Source: Aquila chrysaetos chrysaetos (lineage: Eukaryota; Chordata; Aves; Accipitriformes; Accipitridae). From it: 64,000 bases of DNA. Both the position numbers and the translations under genes were made by a program. The notes beneath the pieces were generated by a model. That model ran no database searches. It was not told the origin of the DNA and saw only the letters and a program-made list of their open reading frames with translations. The DNA lies in the NCBI RefSeq assembly GCF_900496995.4, contig NW_024470385.1, positions 62,001 to 126,000 of the forward strand, given 5' to 3'. Shown piece by piece: positions 1 through 11,200 of the stretch (positions within the stretch are counted from its first letter, which is position 1; the number at the start of each line of letters is the position of its first letter).

Positions 1-2723
1 CCCACACAGCTTGGCCGTCCTGCAGCCATACCAAGCCCTTCCCTGCCCAGAGCCGGCGACAGAGCCCAGGGCCCCCACCCCGAGCCGACATGAACACAGA
101 TGAACAGAGCCAGGCAGCGCAGGAGGGGCTTCCCTGGAGCTCCTGGCATGACCCTGGGTCCCAGCTGGGCTGTGCATTGGACAGGGTGCAGAAGAAAGCA
201 GTTACTCCTGGCAGCCCTACCCTCCAGACCCTGCCCTCCAGTGCAGCACAAGCCAGCACTGAGACACAGCCTCCTGCAGGGCAGCACCTGGGGGTCCCAT
301 GTGCCCACTCCCCTGCTGCTCGTCTACTGCTATGGCGTGCCCATGCAGGTGCACTGGTGCAGAGGCAGATAACAGCTCTGCTTCCCCACCGCTGTGCTCC
401 AGCGCAGGCAACATTTGCGCCCAAAGCATCGCACGGGCCCAGGCATGCTCTCCCAGCGGTACGAGTGAGGGAGGGAGCTGACGAGACGACCCACTAACGC
501 AAGGGCCTGTGTCCTGCTTCTGCACAGGCAGGAAGGTGGTGCCAGTATCAGTGCACAGCCCACAGAAGGGAAGCAAGCACTTCTATTTTAGTGCATGCAG
601 AACTGAAAGTGCAACGCAGACACTCTGTCAGCGACTGTGTCCCAGCAGTAGGGTCCCCTAAGGGCCTGTGTGGGGGATGCATCCTTAGTGCAACCACCAA
701 AGAGCAAAGATGCTCCTCCAGGGAAGCCCCACGCAAATCAAAGGCTCACAGATGCCCTGCAAGAGCTGCTTCAGCAGAGTTTGCACCGTTGCATGAGGGT
801 CTGTATTTGGACGGGAGCTGGAAGCTGTTTCTCAGGGTCACATGGGATGGGGTTGCAGCAGAGTGTACATCTTGCAGCAGGCAAGCTGTCACACTTTCAG
901 TTTAAAACCCAACCATATGAGCTTCTTAACAAGAGGCAAGACCCGAAAAGGGCCATCAGGCCCTCTTGTTTGGCTCCTAAATAGAATGGGGACTGCTAAA
1001 GCCTAGTGTCCTTAGAGCTGATAGCAGCAGCTCCTGCTCAGCTAAAGCATCTAATGCAGCAGGGTTCCAGCCTGGGATCAAGAAGTCAACGGCCAGGCAA
1101 TCTGCCAGAGCACCTTAGGGCTCTGACTGCAGTTTCCCTCATCTTCAAAAGAAAAAGAAATTCTGTTCTGAACTCCAAACGATCTCTGGCCCCAGCTCCT
1201 AAGCTACTGGACCCTGCTTACCCTCTGGTCAGCAACAAACAACATGACACAAAAGCACGACCTCCATGCGGATGGCCAGAAATCACAACTGAGGATCTTC
1301 AGCTTTTTGCAGAAAGGCCACGTGCAGCTCCTGTGCCTCTTGCTCCCAGCCAAGCCTTTCTAGAACACATGCTATCCTTGCAGCCTTTTGCTCACCGCTT
1401 CCTAAACCATCAGCTTGCTTCAGGACCTCAAGCACGCAACTGACAGCTACCGCGTGAAAGAAGGTATGAGCACAGCCCTGCTCTGAGCAGATGTTCTCCT
1501 GCCTTGCCACTACCCCGCACCACTCCAAGGGCATGTGCTGTGTCCCTAGCTCGGCCCCACAGGCCACTTCCAGAACAAAAGCTGCAACACTGTCTGCACC
1601 AAACAGACACGGGCATGAAGGTGGAGTAATCTCCAGCACCACGCCAGTGCCTCTTTGCCTGGTCAGCAGGGCACTTGCTACACAGACACATTTGGCTTGA
1701 CAGCCAACTGCAGGGAGACACAGGCAGGGACAAAAAAAGGCTTAAGGTAAATCACACTCGGCAGACACCTGGGTCCTTGTCGGAAGATCTGGGATCGCCA
1801 GCTGTGCAGCCAGCTGTCCTGTGAGGCAGCCCTGCCCAGCACTCAAAGCCTGGAGTCAGCTAGAGCACAACCCAGGGCTGTGCAAACATGTCCTAGGAGG
1901 GAGAGCAGGGGACCCACGGGGTGGAGCAGTGTGGATGACCGTACTCATGGGCCATACGCTGTCCAAACCGCCTTCGCAGGGAGCCGTCATGCTGGCTGAC
2001 CATCAGCTCCAGGGAAGGCTACAGAGCTGCTACGGGGCCGCAGGCAGAGGACCTGGGGGGGGGCGGGCTAGAGGGCTGTGCCGCAGGCCCAGCACCGATG
2101 GGGTGCTCCCAACAGCAGGCAGGAGCAAGCCCGAAGGCTGGGCAAGGGGGTGCACTGGCCCTGCAGCTGCTAGCGCTGCCACCCAGGAGCCAGGTGGGTC
2201 CTGGAGCCAGGCACTGCAACGCGCTCAGGGCTCCGCTTCCGCCACCGCTGCGGCAGGAAAGGCAGCGGTGGTTGGGCCAAGAGGAAACGCTCCTCAGACA
2301 TCAACCGGCCCCCGCCAGGCCTCTGGAGGGGGTGAGGACAGGCTCCACGCCAGCGGAGAAGAGCCTGACTTGAAATTTGGAGCTGCAACCAAGAATTACT
2401 GACAGTATGCTGAGGGGTCCTGCAACCCACCCGGCTGCTGGCACAGTGGGAGCTATTGAGAGGGGACCAGAGTCCCAGGTGCAGGCACTCTGACCAACCG
2501 CCTGGGACCACTCACGTGTGCCTTAGGGTCTCCCTCCCCGCGCCACCGGGCCCTCCTGCTGTGTAGGAAGGGGTCGCACCCCCAGCCCCACCACACATGC
2601 TCTGATACCCGGCCCCTCCACCCCGCGCAGGCTGCCTGCAGCTGCCCTCCTCCCCGGGGGCAGCCGTGGTGGCCGGGCCCGGCGAGGTGCCGGGGATGCC
2701 CCTCTGCTCGCCCCGGGGCTCAC
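1..2723 (-). other. DOK1 intron 2 (partial)
   Basis: Non-coding sequence downstream of the DOK1 exon 2 donor, reaching the left edge. No exon with DOK PTB residues, no recognisable repeat family and no RNA gene was found. There is a G-run near 2055-2065. Open frames here are short and give no recognisable protein. Confidence 0.6.
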
Positions 2724-3607
2724 CGGGAAGGCGATCTCGCACAGCTTCGCCACCCACTCCTCGCTCTGCTGCTTGTCGGCCGCGAAGAGGTAGCTCCTGT
2801 CACTGGTCTCCAGGCGGAAGACGGACGTGCCGGCCCGGGGGCCGCTCTCGGCCACGGGGGCCACGCTGGTGCAGTCAGCCAGCCGCACCACCGTCTTGTC
2901 CAGGCGCTTGGTGCCCAGCCGCTCGGGCGGTGCCGCCGGCTCCTTGCAGTCGAAGAACTCCAGGCGAGCGACGCCGTGCTGGCTGGCCGGGTACAGCACG
3001 AACCAGCTCCGCTTCCACCTCTGCAAGGCAGCGGGGTCACGCCGGGACCGGGCCGGGCGGCGGCGGCGGGGCGGCGCAAGGAAGGCTCCGCCGAGGGCGC
3101 CCGGGATGGTCCGCGGGGCGCGGCGGCCGGGCCGGCAGCTCACCGGGGGCGGCCCCCCTGCCCGGCCGCCGCGTCCCGCCCCGCCGCCGAGCGACGGAGA
3201 CCTGCCCCGGGCCGCGCCCGCCGGCACCCCCGCGCCCAGACGGCGCAGACGGAGGGGCGGGCGCGGCACCCCCCGGCCGCCGCCGGGCCGGGTCCGGCGA
3301 AGCCCCGGCCCCACTTCCCCAATCGCCGGGCGGCGCCCTCGGCCCGGCAGCGCGCCCAGCCGCGAGCAGCGGGGACGGCGGGCCCGGCCCGGGCGGCCGT
3401 AGGGAGCCCGCCCGGCCCCCGGGCGGGAGGAATAGAGCCAGAGCCCGGCCCCGGTCGCGGTCGCGGTCCCGGCCCCGGTCGCGGTCCCGGTCCCGTCCCC
3501 CGTCCCCCGCCCGCCCCGCCGACGGGCGCGCGCCGGCCGCCCACCTTGGTGCCGAACTTGTGGCTGTGCTGCACGAGGAGCGACCCCTCCTTGGCCGGCG
3601 GGTCCAT
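2724..3607 (-). CDS. DOK1: DOK1 (docking protein 1), 5' part, two coding exons
   Basis: Adaptor protein that docks on activated tyrosine kinases at the inner membrane and recruits RasGAP. Coding exon 1 runs 3607-3545 (21 codons; MDPPAKEGSLLVQHSHKFGTK). The ATG has G at -3 and +4, and the donor is AAG|GTGGGC. Exon 2 runs 3020-2724 (99 codons, phase 0 to 0) and begins RWKRSWFVLYPASQHGVARL, the PH-domain beta strands of DOK1, ending in SEEWVAKLCEIAFP before GTGAGC. Together they give residues 1-120, nearly the whole PH domain; intron 1 is 524 bp. The PTB domain and the tyrosine-rich tail are missing because exon 3 onward lies left of the window: I looked for a PTB exon on the minus strand in 1-2700 and found none. 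DOK2 and DOK3 share the PH fold, but the LOXL3-HTRA2-AUP1 neighbourhood favours DOK1. The gene points away from the OGA-like gene. Confidence 0.9.
3420..3500. repeat. GGTCGC/GGTCCC hexamer-like simple repeat
   Basis: Short imperfect array of GGTCGC, GGTCCC and GGCCCC units in DOK1 intron 1, inside the CpG island. Confidence 0.6.
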
Positions 3608-4899
3608 CCCGCGCCGCGACGCCCCGCGCGCTTCCGCCCGCTGCGACCCGCGCCGCCGGGGGCGGGGCCGGGGCGGGGCCGCACGTGGCGAGGGCGGAGG
3701 GAGGGAGGGGGGGCAGGCTCTGCGCGCGTGTGCGCGCGTGCGGCACGCCCGTGCGCGTGGGTGCCCGCGCGCGCTTGGCACCGCACGCCGGTACCGCGCG
3801 TGCACGGGTGCCGCTGCCCGGTGCGGCGGTGCCGGGTGCCTGGGATGCGGCTTCCCCCCCGGGGTCTCGGGAAGGACCTGCGGGGTCTCTGGGCCGTTCC
3901 TCGCGGCTCTGGCCCACGTCCCCCCGCAGCCGCGTCCCCCCCCCAGCTGACGGCGCGGCGCCCGGTGCCGTGCCGGCCCTGCCAGAAGCCCCCTCCGCCC
4001 AGCTGGGCACGGCGCCGGGGTGCGCGGAGGCAAGGCCTATGCTCGGGACGAGGCGGGGAGCGGGATCGTCCCCACCCCAGAGCCATCTCCGCGGGGCTGC
4101 GTCCTGCCGGTCCGGGGGCTGTGGGAGGACGGCCGGCGGCCGACCGTGCCCCGGCAGAGGTGGGAAAGCTGCAGCCTCTCGGTGAAGGAGCTGGCCCCTG
4201 CCGTGGCTGGCTCCGCTCTGCCGTGCCGTCTGCGTCCCACGGGAGAGGCCTCGGCTTCCAGACGCGTCGGAGGACGTGTCCCGCGCTGTCCTGAGGCTGG
4301 GGAGGAGATGGAGCCTTGGCCTTATCCCTGCCACCCCTTCCCCAGGTGTGGGGGCCTTCCCACCCTGCAGCTTTCACATCTCTGACAGCAGCTGCTGAGC
4401 GAGGTCAAGCTCGGGGCGGGTGCTGTGAGCCACAACCTGTGACCAGAGCCCACAAGGTGCCCTGGGAGGTGGGTGTCCAGGGCCATCACCCCCGGGACAG
4501 CATGGTCCTTGCCCCACGTACCGTCGCAGTTACGCAAGTGCCGCAGGGAACAAACGGCTGCAGTGGAAGGTCTGTGTAGGCATCTAAAATGATGACCTGA
4601 CGCATAACACACCCTGAGGACTGGCCTGTTAATTAGGGGGTGTAGCTTGTCAAGAAAGAGCAAACCCAGAAGAGGAAGGTGTTGCTGGGCATACCCTAGA
4701 TATGGCCTGGCTCTGACCTCCAGAAGGCAGGTCACCTGTGAAATGAGAGGAAATGAAAACCAGCTTGCCACAGGGTCAGGAGTGTCCTGGCCCCCTCCCT
4801 GAAGGACCCTGCTGCGCGTCCCCCCACAACCAGGCATCCTCTGGGGCTGCCTGCACCAGGGCATGGCTGCCTGCACGGGCTTGGGCTACTGAGGGCTTT

Positions 4900-5770
4900 G
4901 GGCCAGGGAGTGCAGGAAACTCGAGGGGAGGGTCTCACAGACCTTGCTCTAGATAAAAGAGAGGAAGCGCTCGAGAGTGTCAAAGTGGAGAGCAACTTCA
5001 ATGTCCCTTTCAGAGAAAATTTAAGGAATTCAGGGAGCTGGAGATCAGGTCCCACAAAATGCATTCAGAAAACCTGGGAGGGCTTTAATGAAGCAATAGG
5101 GCACAATGGAAAGCATCCCAGCACTGGGGGAAGGGGGGCTCATAGTTCAGATAATGACCTGAAACTTCAGAAGGAAGGGCATAAAAGTAGAAACTAGATG
5201 AAAAAATTAGGAGGAACAGAAAAAAAATAACAAAAAATCAGAGAAGCCAAAGTGTGAGACAAATTGTTACTAGCAAGAAGGATGAAGGAATGCAAGAAAA
5301 CCTTCAAAAAGGCGGGTGTCAGTAGGAGGATGCTGAGCAGCCCATGTGGCCCACTGTCCCACTGAGACTGGGAGGGACAGCAGAAGGTGACAGGACTCAA
5401 GTGCTCAATGACTTCTTCCCCTCAGCCTGCACTGAGGAGGGTGGCTGGGATCACATAATTAACACCATGACTAACATGGGTGGCAGAGGTGTATGCTCAT
5501 GCTAGATAAGGGAAAATGTCATCAGATTGGCTGGACTGAAGGTAAGTAAGGGTAATATTGAGAACTGGTAGAGGATGGATGAGGTTTCAGAAAACAGGAA
5601 AAAGGAGTGACGCAGTGCCTGTCTTTGATAGGAGAAAAAAAAAGGAAGTGAAGAATTAGATGCCACTTAGCTCAACTTCAAAGTCCAAGAAAACCGTGGA
5701 ACAAATAGCCAGGTGCTCCCAGAGACAACAGGGAAGGGGAAGAATCACAGCAGACACACCTGTGTATACA
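4900..5770 (+). mobile_element. Degraded CR1 LINE fragment, plus strand
   Basis: Translated pieces resemble the CR1 ORF2 reverse-transcriptase region despite stops and frameshifts. Near 5405-5445 there is a LNDFFPSACTEEG-like run (intact CR1 has [12 protein letters not shown]). Near 5660-5710 a PLSSTSKSKKTVEQI-like run corresponds to [16 protein letters not shown]-rich and less GC-rich than the surroundings, and clearly old. Ends are approximate and the subfamily was not determined. Confidence 0.55.
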
Positions 5771-6149
5771 TAGCCCTGCCTGCCTTTCTTCTCTGACAGT
5801 CTTCATGGAGAGAGTAATGTCATGCCCACATCTCTACCTCTAACCATGCCATGTCCCTGGGCATTGCAGCCACTCCAAGGGCACTGGGCTGCTCCCAGCG
5901 CTGCCCCTGCCATGGCTGGCCGCTCTGGTCTGTCCCAACAGCCTTGTCCAGGGCCAGGCTTGAACTCAGCGTTCCCCAGCAGCAAAAGTCGGCAGGGGCT
6001 TGTGCAGGCCGTGAGGTGAAGAGCAAGCATGAGCACAGCCTGTGCCCAGCAAGCCCCAGCAGTTGCTCCCTGCACATGAATAACCCAACCTGGTAGCACC
6101 GAGCTGGCTTTCCCACAGCATCATTGTCTGTCCTGCACCCAGCACACAG

Positions 6150-6236
6150 TTTTTATTGCTGTGTGTGTCTGGTTATGAGTTTTTATTGATGTTACGAGTC
6201 TGGTTTTATTGCTATGTGTGAGTCGGGTTATGAGAC
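6150..6236. repeat. Three-copy short tandem repeat
   Basis: About three degenerate 25-35 bp units, each containing TTTTATTG followed by TGTGTGAGTC/TGTGTGTCTGG-type sequence and ending in GGTTATGAG or similar. Confidence 0.5.
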
Positions 6237-7119
6237 CCCTGTTCAGGGGCTGAGGCTTTAAGTGCTCTGGGCTCTTCTTGCTTCACGCAGCCTCCTCCAT
6301 GCCATGCTGCTGAGCTTTGGGCAGACCTCGCTAGCCCGCAGTGCACTCTTGATGGCCTCTTCCCTGCCAGGTCACTGCCGGTCAGTCGCTCTTGCGCTCC
6401 TTGCTGCTTTGATGGCCCAGACACCATGACTCGGCTTCCTAGCACTAGATTAACCTGCAAAGGGAAGAGGGAGATGCCACAGATCCTGATTTTCTAGGGC
6501 TCTGACGCCCACTTCTCCTGTGCGGCTCCATGCCTGTGGGTTAGACGAAATGGCTGCAAGTGGTGACGGCTGCTGGGAGGGCACTTGGCAGTGCCTCACT
6601 GCAGGAGGAGTGCACCTCTGCTGTCTCCTGGCTCCATCCCTCACACTTGCATGGTGACAGTGTCATGTACTTGCTCTCTGGATTATGATGCCTTTTGGCT
6701 GGGGAAGGCTGCAGGTATGCTGCAGAACACAGGCCCACCTTACAATGAGACTGACAAACAGGAAAAGTGGTCAGAAAAGAGCAGAGCAGTTCAGTGACGT
6801 CAAACACAGGGTCCTGCATGCAGGCAGGTACCAGTGACTGTGCAGCTGCAGGATAGGGAACTAATGACGTGGCAGCACTTCTGCAAACCAGAACCTGTGG
6901 GATGGAGAGCATCACGAGCCAAACATGTGTCAGCAGCTCAGAGCAGTGTGACAAAAGGCAAATAGCAGCCTGACATATGCAAGCAGGTGAGTCACGTGCA
7001 AGGCACATGAAACAGTCCTGATCTCACCGACCTGGCGAGCCAGAGAGGCATCACACCCCGGGCCCGGCATGAGGGTACCAGCGGGGAAGGTGCCAGCTCA
7101 GTGATGAATACAAGGGAAT

Positions 7120-8260
7120 AATGACACCCGACCTCCGGGGAACAGCTCCGGGGCCTGGGGCTGTTGGGTCCCGGGAAGCTGCAAAGGCGGGAGAAATAAC
7201 TGCCCTCGGCCTGCACCGGGAGAACGCCGGGGGACACGGTGCGGGGGGCTGGCGTGGGTACCAGGCTGGGCCCCGGTGCCAGCGACCGGCGGCGGCCGCA
7301 GCCCCGCCGTGCAGCGCCGGCAGCACCCGGGGCGCCGGGAGTGCGGGCCGGCCCCGGGCTGCGGGTCGGGACCAGGCGCTGCACCGGGCCGGGCCCGCCC
7401 GGTGGCCGGGGCGGCGGGGGCTCCGGCCCGGGGGGGGCTCCGGCCCGGGGGGGGGGGGGGGGCTGCCGAGGGGCTGCTGGGGGCCCGCCCCGGGCGGCGG
7501 CCCCGCTCCAGCAGAAGGGGTCGGGTAGCTCTTCCCGGCGCGATCTCCGGGGAGAGCTGAAGCGCCCGGCCCACCACGGGGCGGTTTTGCCCGGGGGCTC
7601 CGCGGGGGCCCCCCCCGCTCCGCCCCGCCCCACGCCCCGGCCCCGCCGCGGCCCCACCCGCCGGGGCCGCCCCCTGCGCTGCGGCGGGCGCGTCTCCGCT
7701 GGGGGAGGGCAGGCGGCGGAGCCGTCTCTCCGCGCACCCCTCCATCCCTCCGCGCATCCTTCTGCCCCTCCTTGCATGCGTCCATCTCTCCGCGCATCCC
7801 TCCTTGCGTCCCTCCGTCCGTCCGCGCCTCCCTCCTTGCAACCCTGCATCCCCCCGCGCATCCCTCTTTGCAACCCTGCATCCCTCCGCGCATCCCTGCA
7901 TCCCTCCGCGCATCCCTGCATCCCTCCGCAGATCCCTCTGTCCCTCCGCGCATCCCTCCATCCTCCCGCGCACCCCTCCGCCCGCCCCAGCACCGGCAGG
8001 CCGCTCCTGCGCGGGTATGGCGGGGCGGCCGCGCTTCCTCTGCGGCGTGGTGGAAGGTAGGTCCCTCCGGGGCCGCGGCTGGGGCCGGTGCCCCGCCCGG
8101 GCATTGCAGGGGCTGGCCCGGTCCACCCGGAGCGAACAGGGGCCGGGAAGGGCCGCCGGGACCCGAGCCGCGCCCGGGACCCCGGGTACTGGGGAGACAG
8201 AGAGGCGGGCCCCTGCACAGCACCCAACTTCTGCCCACGGGTACGGGACCAGCACCCCCC
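7120..8260. promoter_or_regulatory. CpG-island promoter of the OGA-like gene
   Basis: Dense CpG and GC-box sequence ending just after coding exon 1 of the OGA-like gene (ATG 8017). It includes a 16-G run (7447-7462) and the minisatellite immediately upstream of the start codon. Transcription start sites cannot be placed from sequence alone. Confidence 0.7.
7734..7985. repeat. CATCCCTCCGCG-type minisatellite in the OGA-like 5' leader
   Basis: Tandem units built on CCCTCCGCGCATCCCTGCAT-like sequence with variants (CCTCCTTGC, CCTCTTTGCAACC), repeated through about 250 bp and ending some 30 bp before the ATG at 8017. It lies in the presumed 5' UTR or proximal promoter. It keeps frames open on both strands, which explains several long spurious ORFs here. 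Confidence 0.75.
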
Positions 8261-11200
8261 ATTGAAGTTCCCCAGCTCTTCCCCAGAGCACTGCTGCACC
8301 CCGCAGCCAGCCCAGCCCAGCCGATGCTCCCCCCCCCCCCCCCCCCCCGCAGTGGGGCATGCTGCCGCTGCGCTGCCTCCAGCACTCCGCAGTGGTTTTC
8401 CTCTGCCCTGGGCGTGCGGGCAGCATCCCGGTGTGTGCCCCTCCTGCCCCCCGCCCGCAGTGCTGCGCTGCCGTGGGCTGTGCACAGAGCTGGTCAGGAA
8501 AAGCCTGGTCTCTCATGGCAGCTCTGTATGGCGCAGCCCTGTCCTTCTTCCCCCTCGCCCCCAACTCCTGTTTCTGCAGCACAGAACCTCTGGAGCTGGG
8601 CCAGGCCTGGCACCCACTAGGCAAAAGCATCTCCACTTTTCCTGGCAGCACAGTACCCTGCTGAAGCCCACCGCCTTGCCTGGGAGGAAGCAAAAGCACC
8701 ATGCAAATAAACACAAAATAAATAGAAAGTGCAGGGATAGGGAAGTTGATAGTAAAAAGAAATATGAGTCAGACAAGAATCACTGATGTAAGAAAGCTGA
8801 CCTGGGAAAGAGAAGGACAAAGATGCTGCTGGCAGAGCCACTCCAGGAGGAGGAGGTCCCTAAAGATTGAGGAAGGAAAGGCATCCCTCACCCTGGTAGC
8901 ACAGGCCCAGGCAGGGAACATAGGGTGGTGCTGCAGTGGGCAGACTGCTGAGCAGGGTGCAGCTGTAGCGGGGCCAAGGCAGGCCAGGAGTGGTGTGTCC
9001 TACGCAGAGCCCCCTGCTCCCTCCTGACACCCCGGATATTGCTAGCAGCAGCCGGAGAGCACGGACGGACTGACGCTTCTGGGTGACCTGCACCCAGGAC
9101 AGGAGAAGTGCTGGGGAATGGTTGGGGCCTGAGGACTTTGCTTCCCAATCTGTTCAATGTGTTGCTAATGGTTGTGAAGAAATTTCTGAGGGACATTCCA
9201 GATGGCCCAGAGTTTGGCAAGTAATGGTGTTGATGGGTTACTGATGTAGTGATCTGGGCCATGGGAGAGATGAGGTACAAATGCACAGCATCACTCATCA
9301 GTGCCCATCTGTCTTCAAAAAAGCAGAGCACCAACAACACTCCTTTGGAGATGCAGACACAGGTACAAACAGATCTTGCTGGTACAATTTAAGCTACTTT
9401 ACGTGGCAGAATACACTAGGATGACATTTTCAACAGAGCTGCTGCTGGCAGGGCTTGTGTAGGCAGTGAGTGTCATACTTGCAAGGCAGCGTCAGTTCAC
9501 AGCAAAGTGTGAGTGAGGCACTTGCAGGCAGGTGCTGTACAGGGACTCCTGGGACCTCACTGTGAGCTGAGCAGGAGTTTCTGTGGATTGGGAAATGGAA
9601 AAACTATTTATTTATTGGAAAAACTATTTATTTAAAACTATTTATTTGGGTGAAATGTTTGCTGGGATCCTTGAGTGACCACAAATTTGGCCCCATGCAC
9701 AGTGGGGTTGGCTAGTAAGGTAAATATATATTATTTCAAAGTAGGTGGAATAACTGTGTAGATGTTCAAACAGGTAGAAGATCTATCTACAAAGAAGATA
9801 ATGTTCAGTGTGTGCTGTGGCACAGCCTACCACACCATTGCCCAAGGTTGGCGTTGAGGGCTGCAGGGTGGGCTCCTGCCAAAGGGAGCAGGGCATCGGG
9901 GTCCCCTCCCAGGCAGACCAGCTCCAGAGCACTCAGGTGCTTTAGGGAAACGCGGGTGCTTTTCTGGGCAATGCTGGCCACATGCCAGACCCTGAGAGCT
10001 GGTCCTTTCTCCCAGACTAACAGAGTCATTGCGATCTGCCCTTGTGCGCTGCCCAGTTCAGTGAATGCATTCACTTCCCTGAATATCTGCTCCTGTTGGT
10101 CTTGTCTTCTAGAAAGTGCATTGACTGATTTAAAAGTTGCCCATGGTGCAGAGCTCATCCAAAACTAGGAAGTTGCCTTGATGGCTAATTGCCATCACTG
10201 TTCAAGATGCAATGTATTTTCTGTAAGACGTCACATTGCAGCTGCCAGATCTGCAGAGATTTGAAGTGACTGAAGATTCTTCTCATGCTAAATTTCAGGT
10301 CTGTGCTGGAACACTTACAGGTTCCCCTTAACCTCCTCTTTAAGAAGCTGTCAAATCGGCATCTCTACAAACCCATTTACCTGCCTATTCTCCCATTGTC
10401 CCCAAGTGAAGTGGCTTGCCTTCCACCGGGTATTCTTTCCCACTGGGTTTGGAGACAACTCCGTACCTCCCGGGTCTTCCTACATGCAGAAATAGGAAAG
10501 GCCCTTCCTTGAAAGCAGTCCCAACAGCAGAATGAGTGCTGCATGTCCAACAGTGCCCTTGCTCACTATATCCAGTCACAGACTCGTTCCCTGCAGAGCA
10601 CAGGGCAGACTGTGGTGCTGCAGCCTCAAGCTTGTGTCAGACACTGGTGCCCAACAACCACCTAACGCCTGCAAGCAGCAGAAGTGGAAATGTTAAGAAA
10701 CACTTGGGAATTTGCTGACTCCAGATCTGTATTTCCTGCATTTGGTTTTGTTGATGTGAACTTTCTGGAAGGGCAACGTCCTTGCGGCCAGCCTTGGTGC
10801 TCATTGATGAGTGTCTTTGTTAGCAGACAACTGGAAAGGTTGCTCCCTGGTATGCTTTGTCTCTCTGGATTTTCCCTTTGCAAGCTTATGGAGATGGTCT
10901 TTTCCGGTGGGGGACAGACAAGGTGTCTGTGAAATGTCTTGTGGAGTCACAGTCCCAGCACTCGTGGGCATCCCCGCAGGTTGTTTGTGTGTTCCTGATA
11001 TGAACAGCTTGCTAGGGGACATGACTGCTGCTGCAATTCAGGTGTGTGTTTGCAGGGTGTAGGGGAGAGCTGTGCCAGTGCAATTTTGGTGCAGTTTGAG
11101 TTGTGCAGTGATTAAAGACAGAGAGAACAGCTTTTATAGCCCATACAGGAGTAATCATGCTCTGCTTGACACAGCCTGACACTACACAGACACAGAGATA

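Larger units (their letters stand above)
2700..4200. promoter_or_regulatory. CpG island at the DOK1 5' end
   Basis: Very GC- and CpG-rich stretch covering DOK1 exons 1 and 2 and the DNA upstream of its ATG at 3607. It contains GC-box runs (GGGGCGGGGCC type, about 3658-3682) followed by a CACGTG E-box near 3683, about 75 bp upstream of the ATG on the minus strand. Boundaries were estimated by eye. Confidence 0.7.
3608..8016. other. DOK1 / OGA-like divergent intergenic region
   Basis: About 4.4 kb between two divergently oriented genes. Contents seen: the DOK1 CpG island on the left, an alternating purine-pyrimidine GC/GT tract (3718-3775), a degraded plus-strand CR1 (about 4.9-5.8 kb), a short AT-rich repeat (6150-6236), then the OGA-like CpG island and minisatellite on the right. 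No convincing coding exon. Confidence 0.6.

Noticed and set aside
1-2700. Search for DOK1 PTB-domain exons
   Set aside because: No minus-strand segment with PTB-like residues and splice sites was found, so the rest of DOK1 is placed outside the window.
2523-4377. Long open frames on both strands around DOK1 exons 1-2
   Set aside because: CpG-island composition artefact. Only the segments 3607-3545 and 3020-2724 match DOK1 and have proper splice sites.
6992-8714. Long minus-strand open frames (about 440-540 codons) across the OGA-like promoter
   Set aside because: GC-rich CpG island plus a minisatellite keep several frames open at once; translations are Arg/Gly/Pro/Ala low complexity with no family signal.
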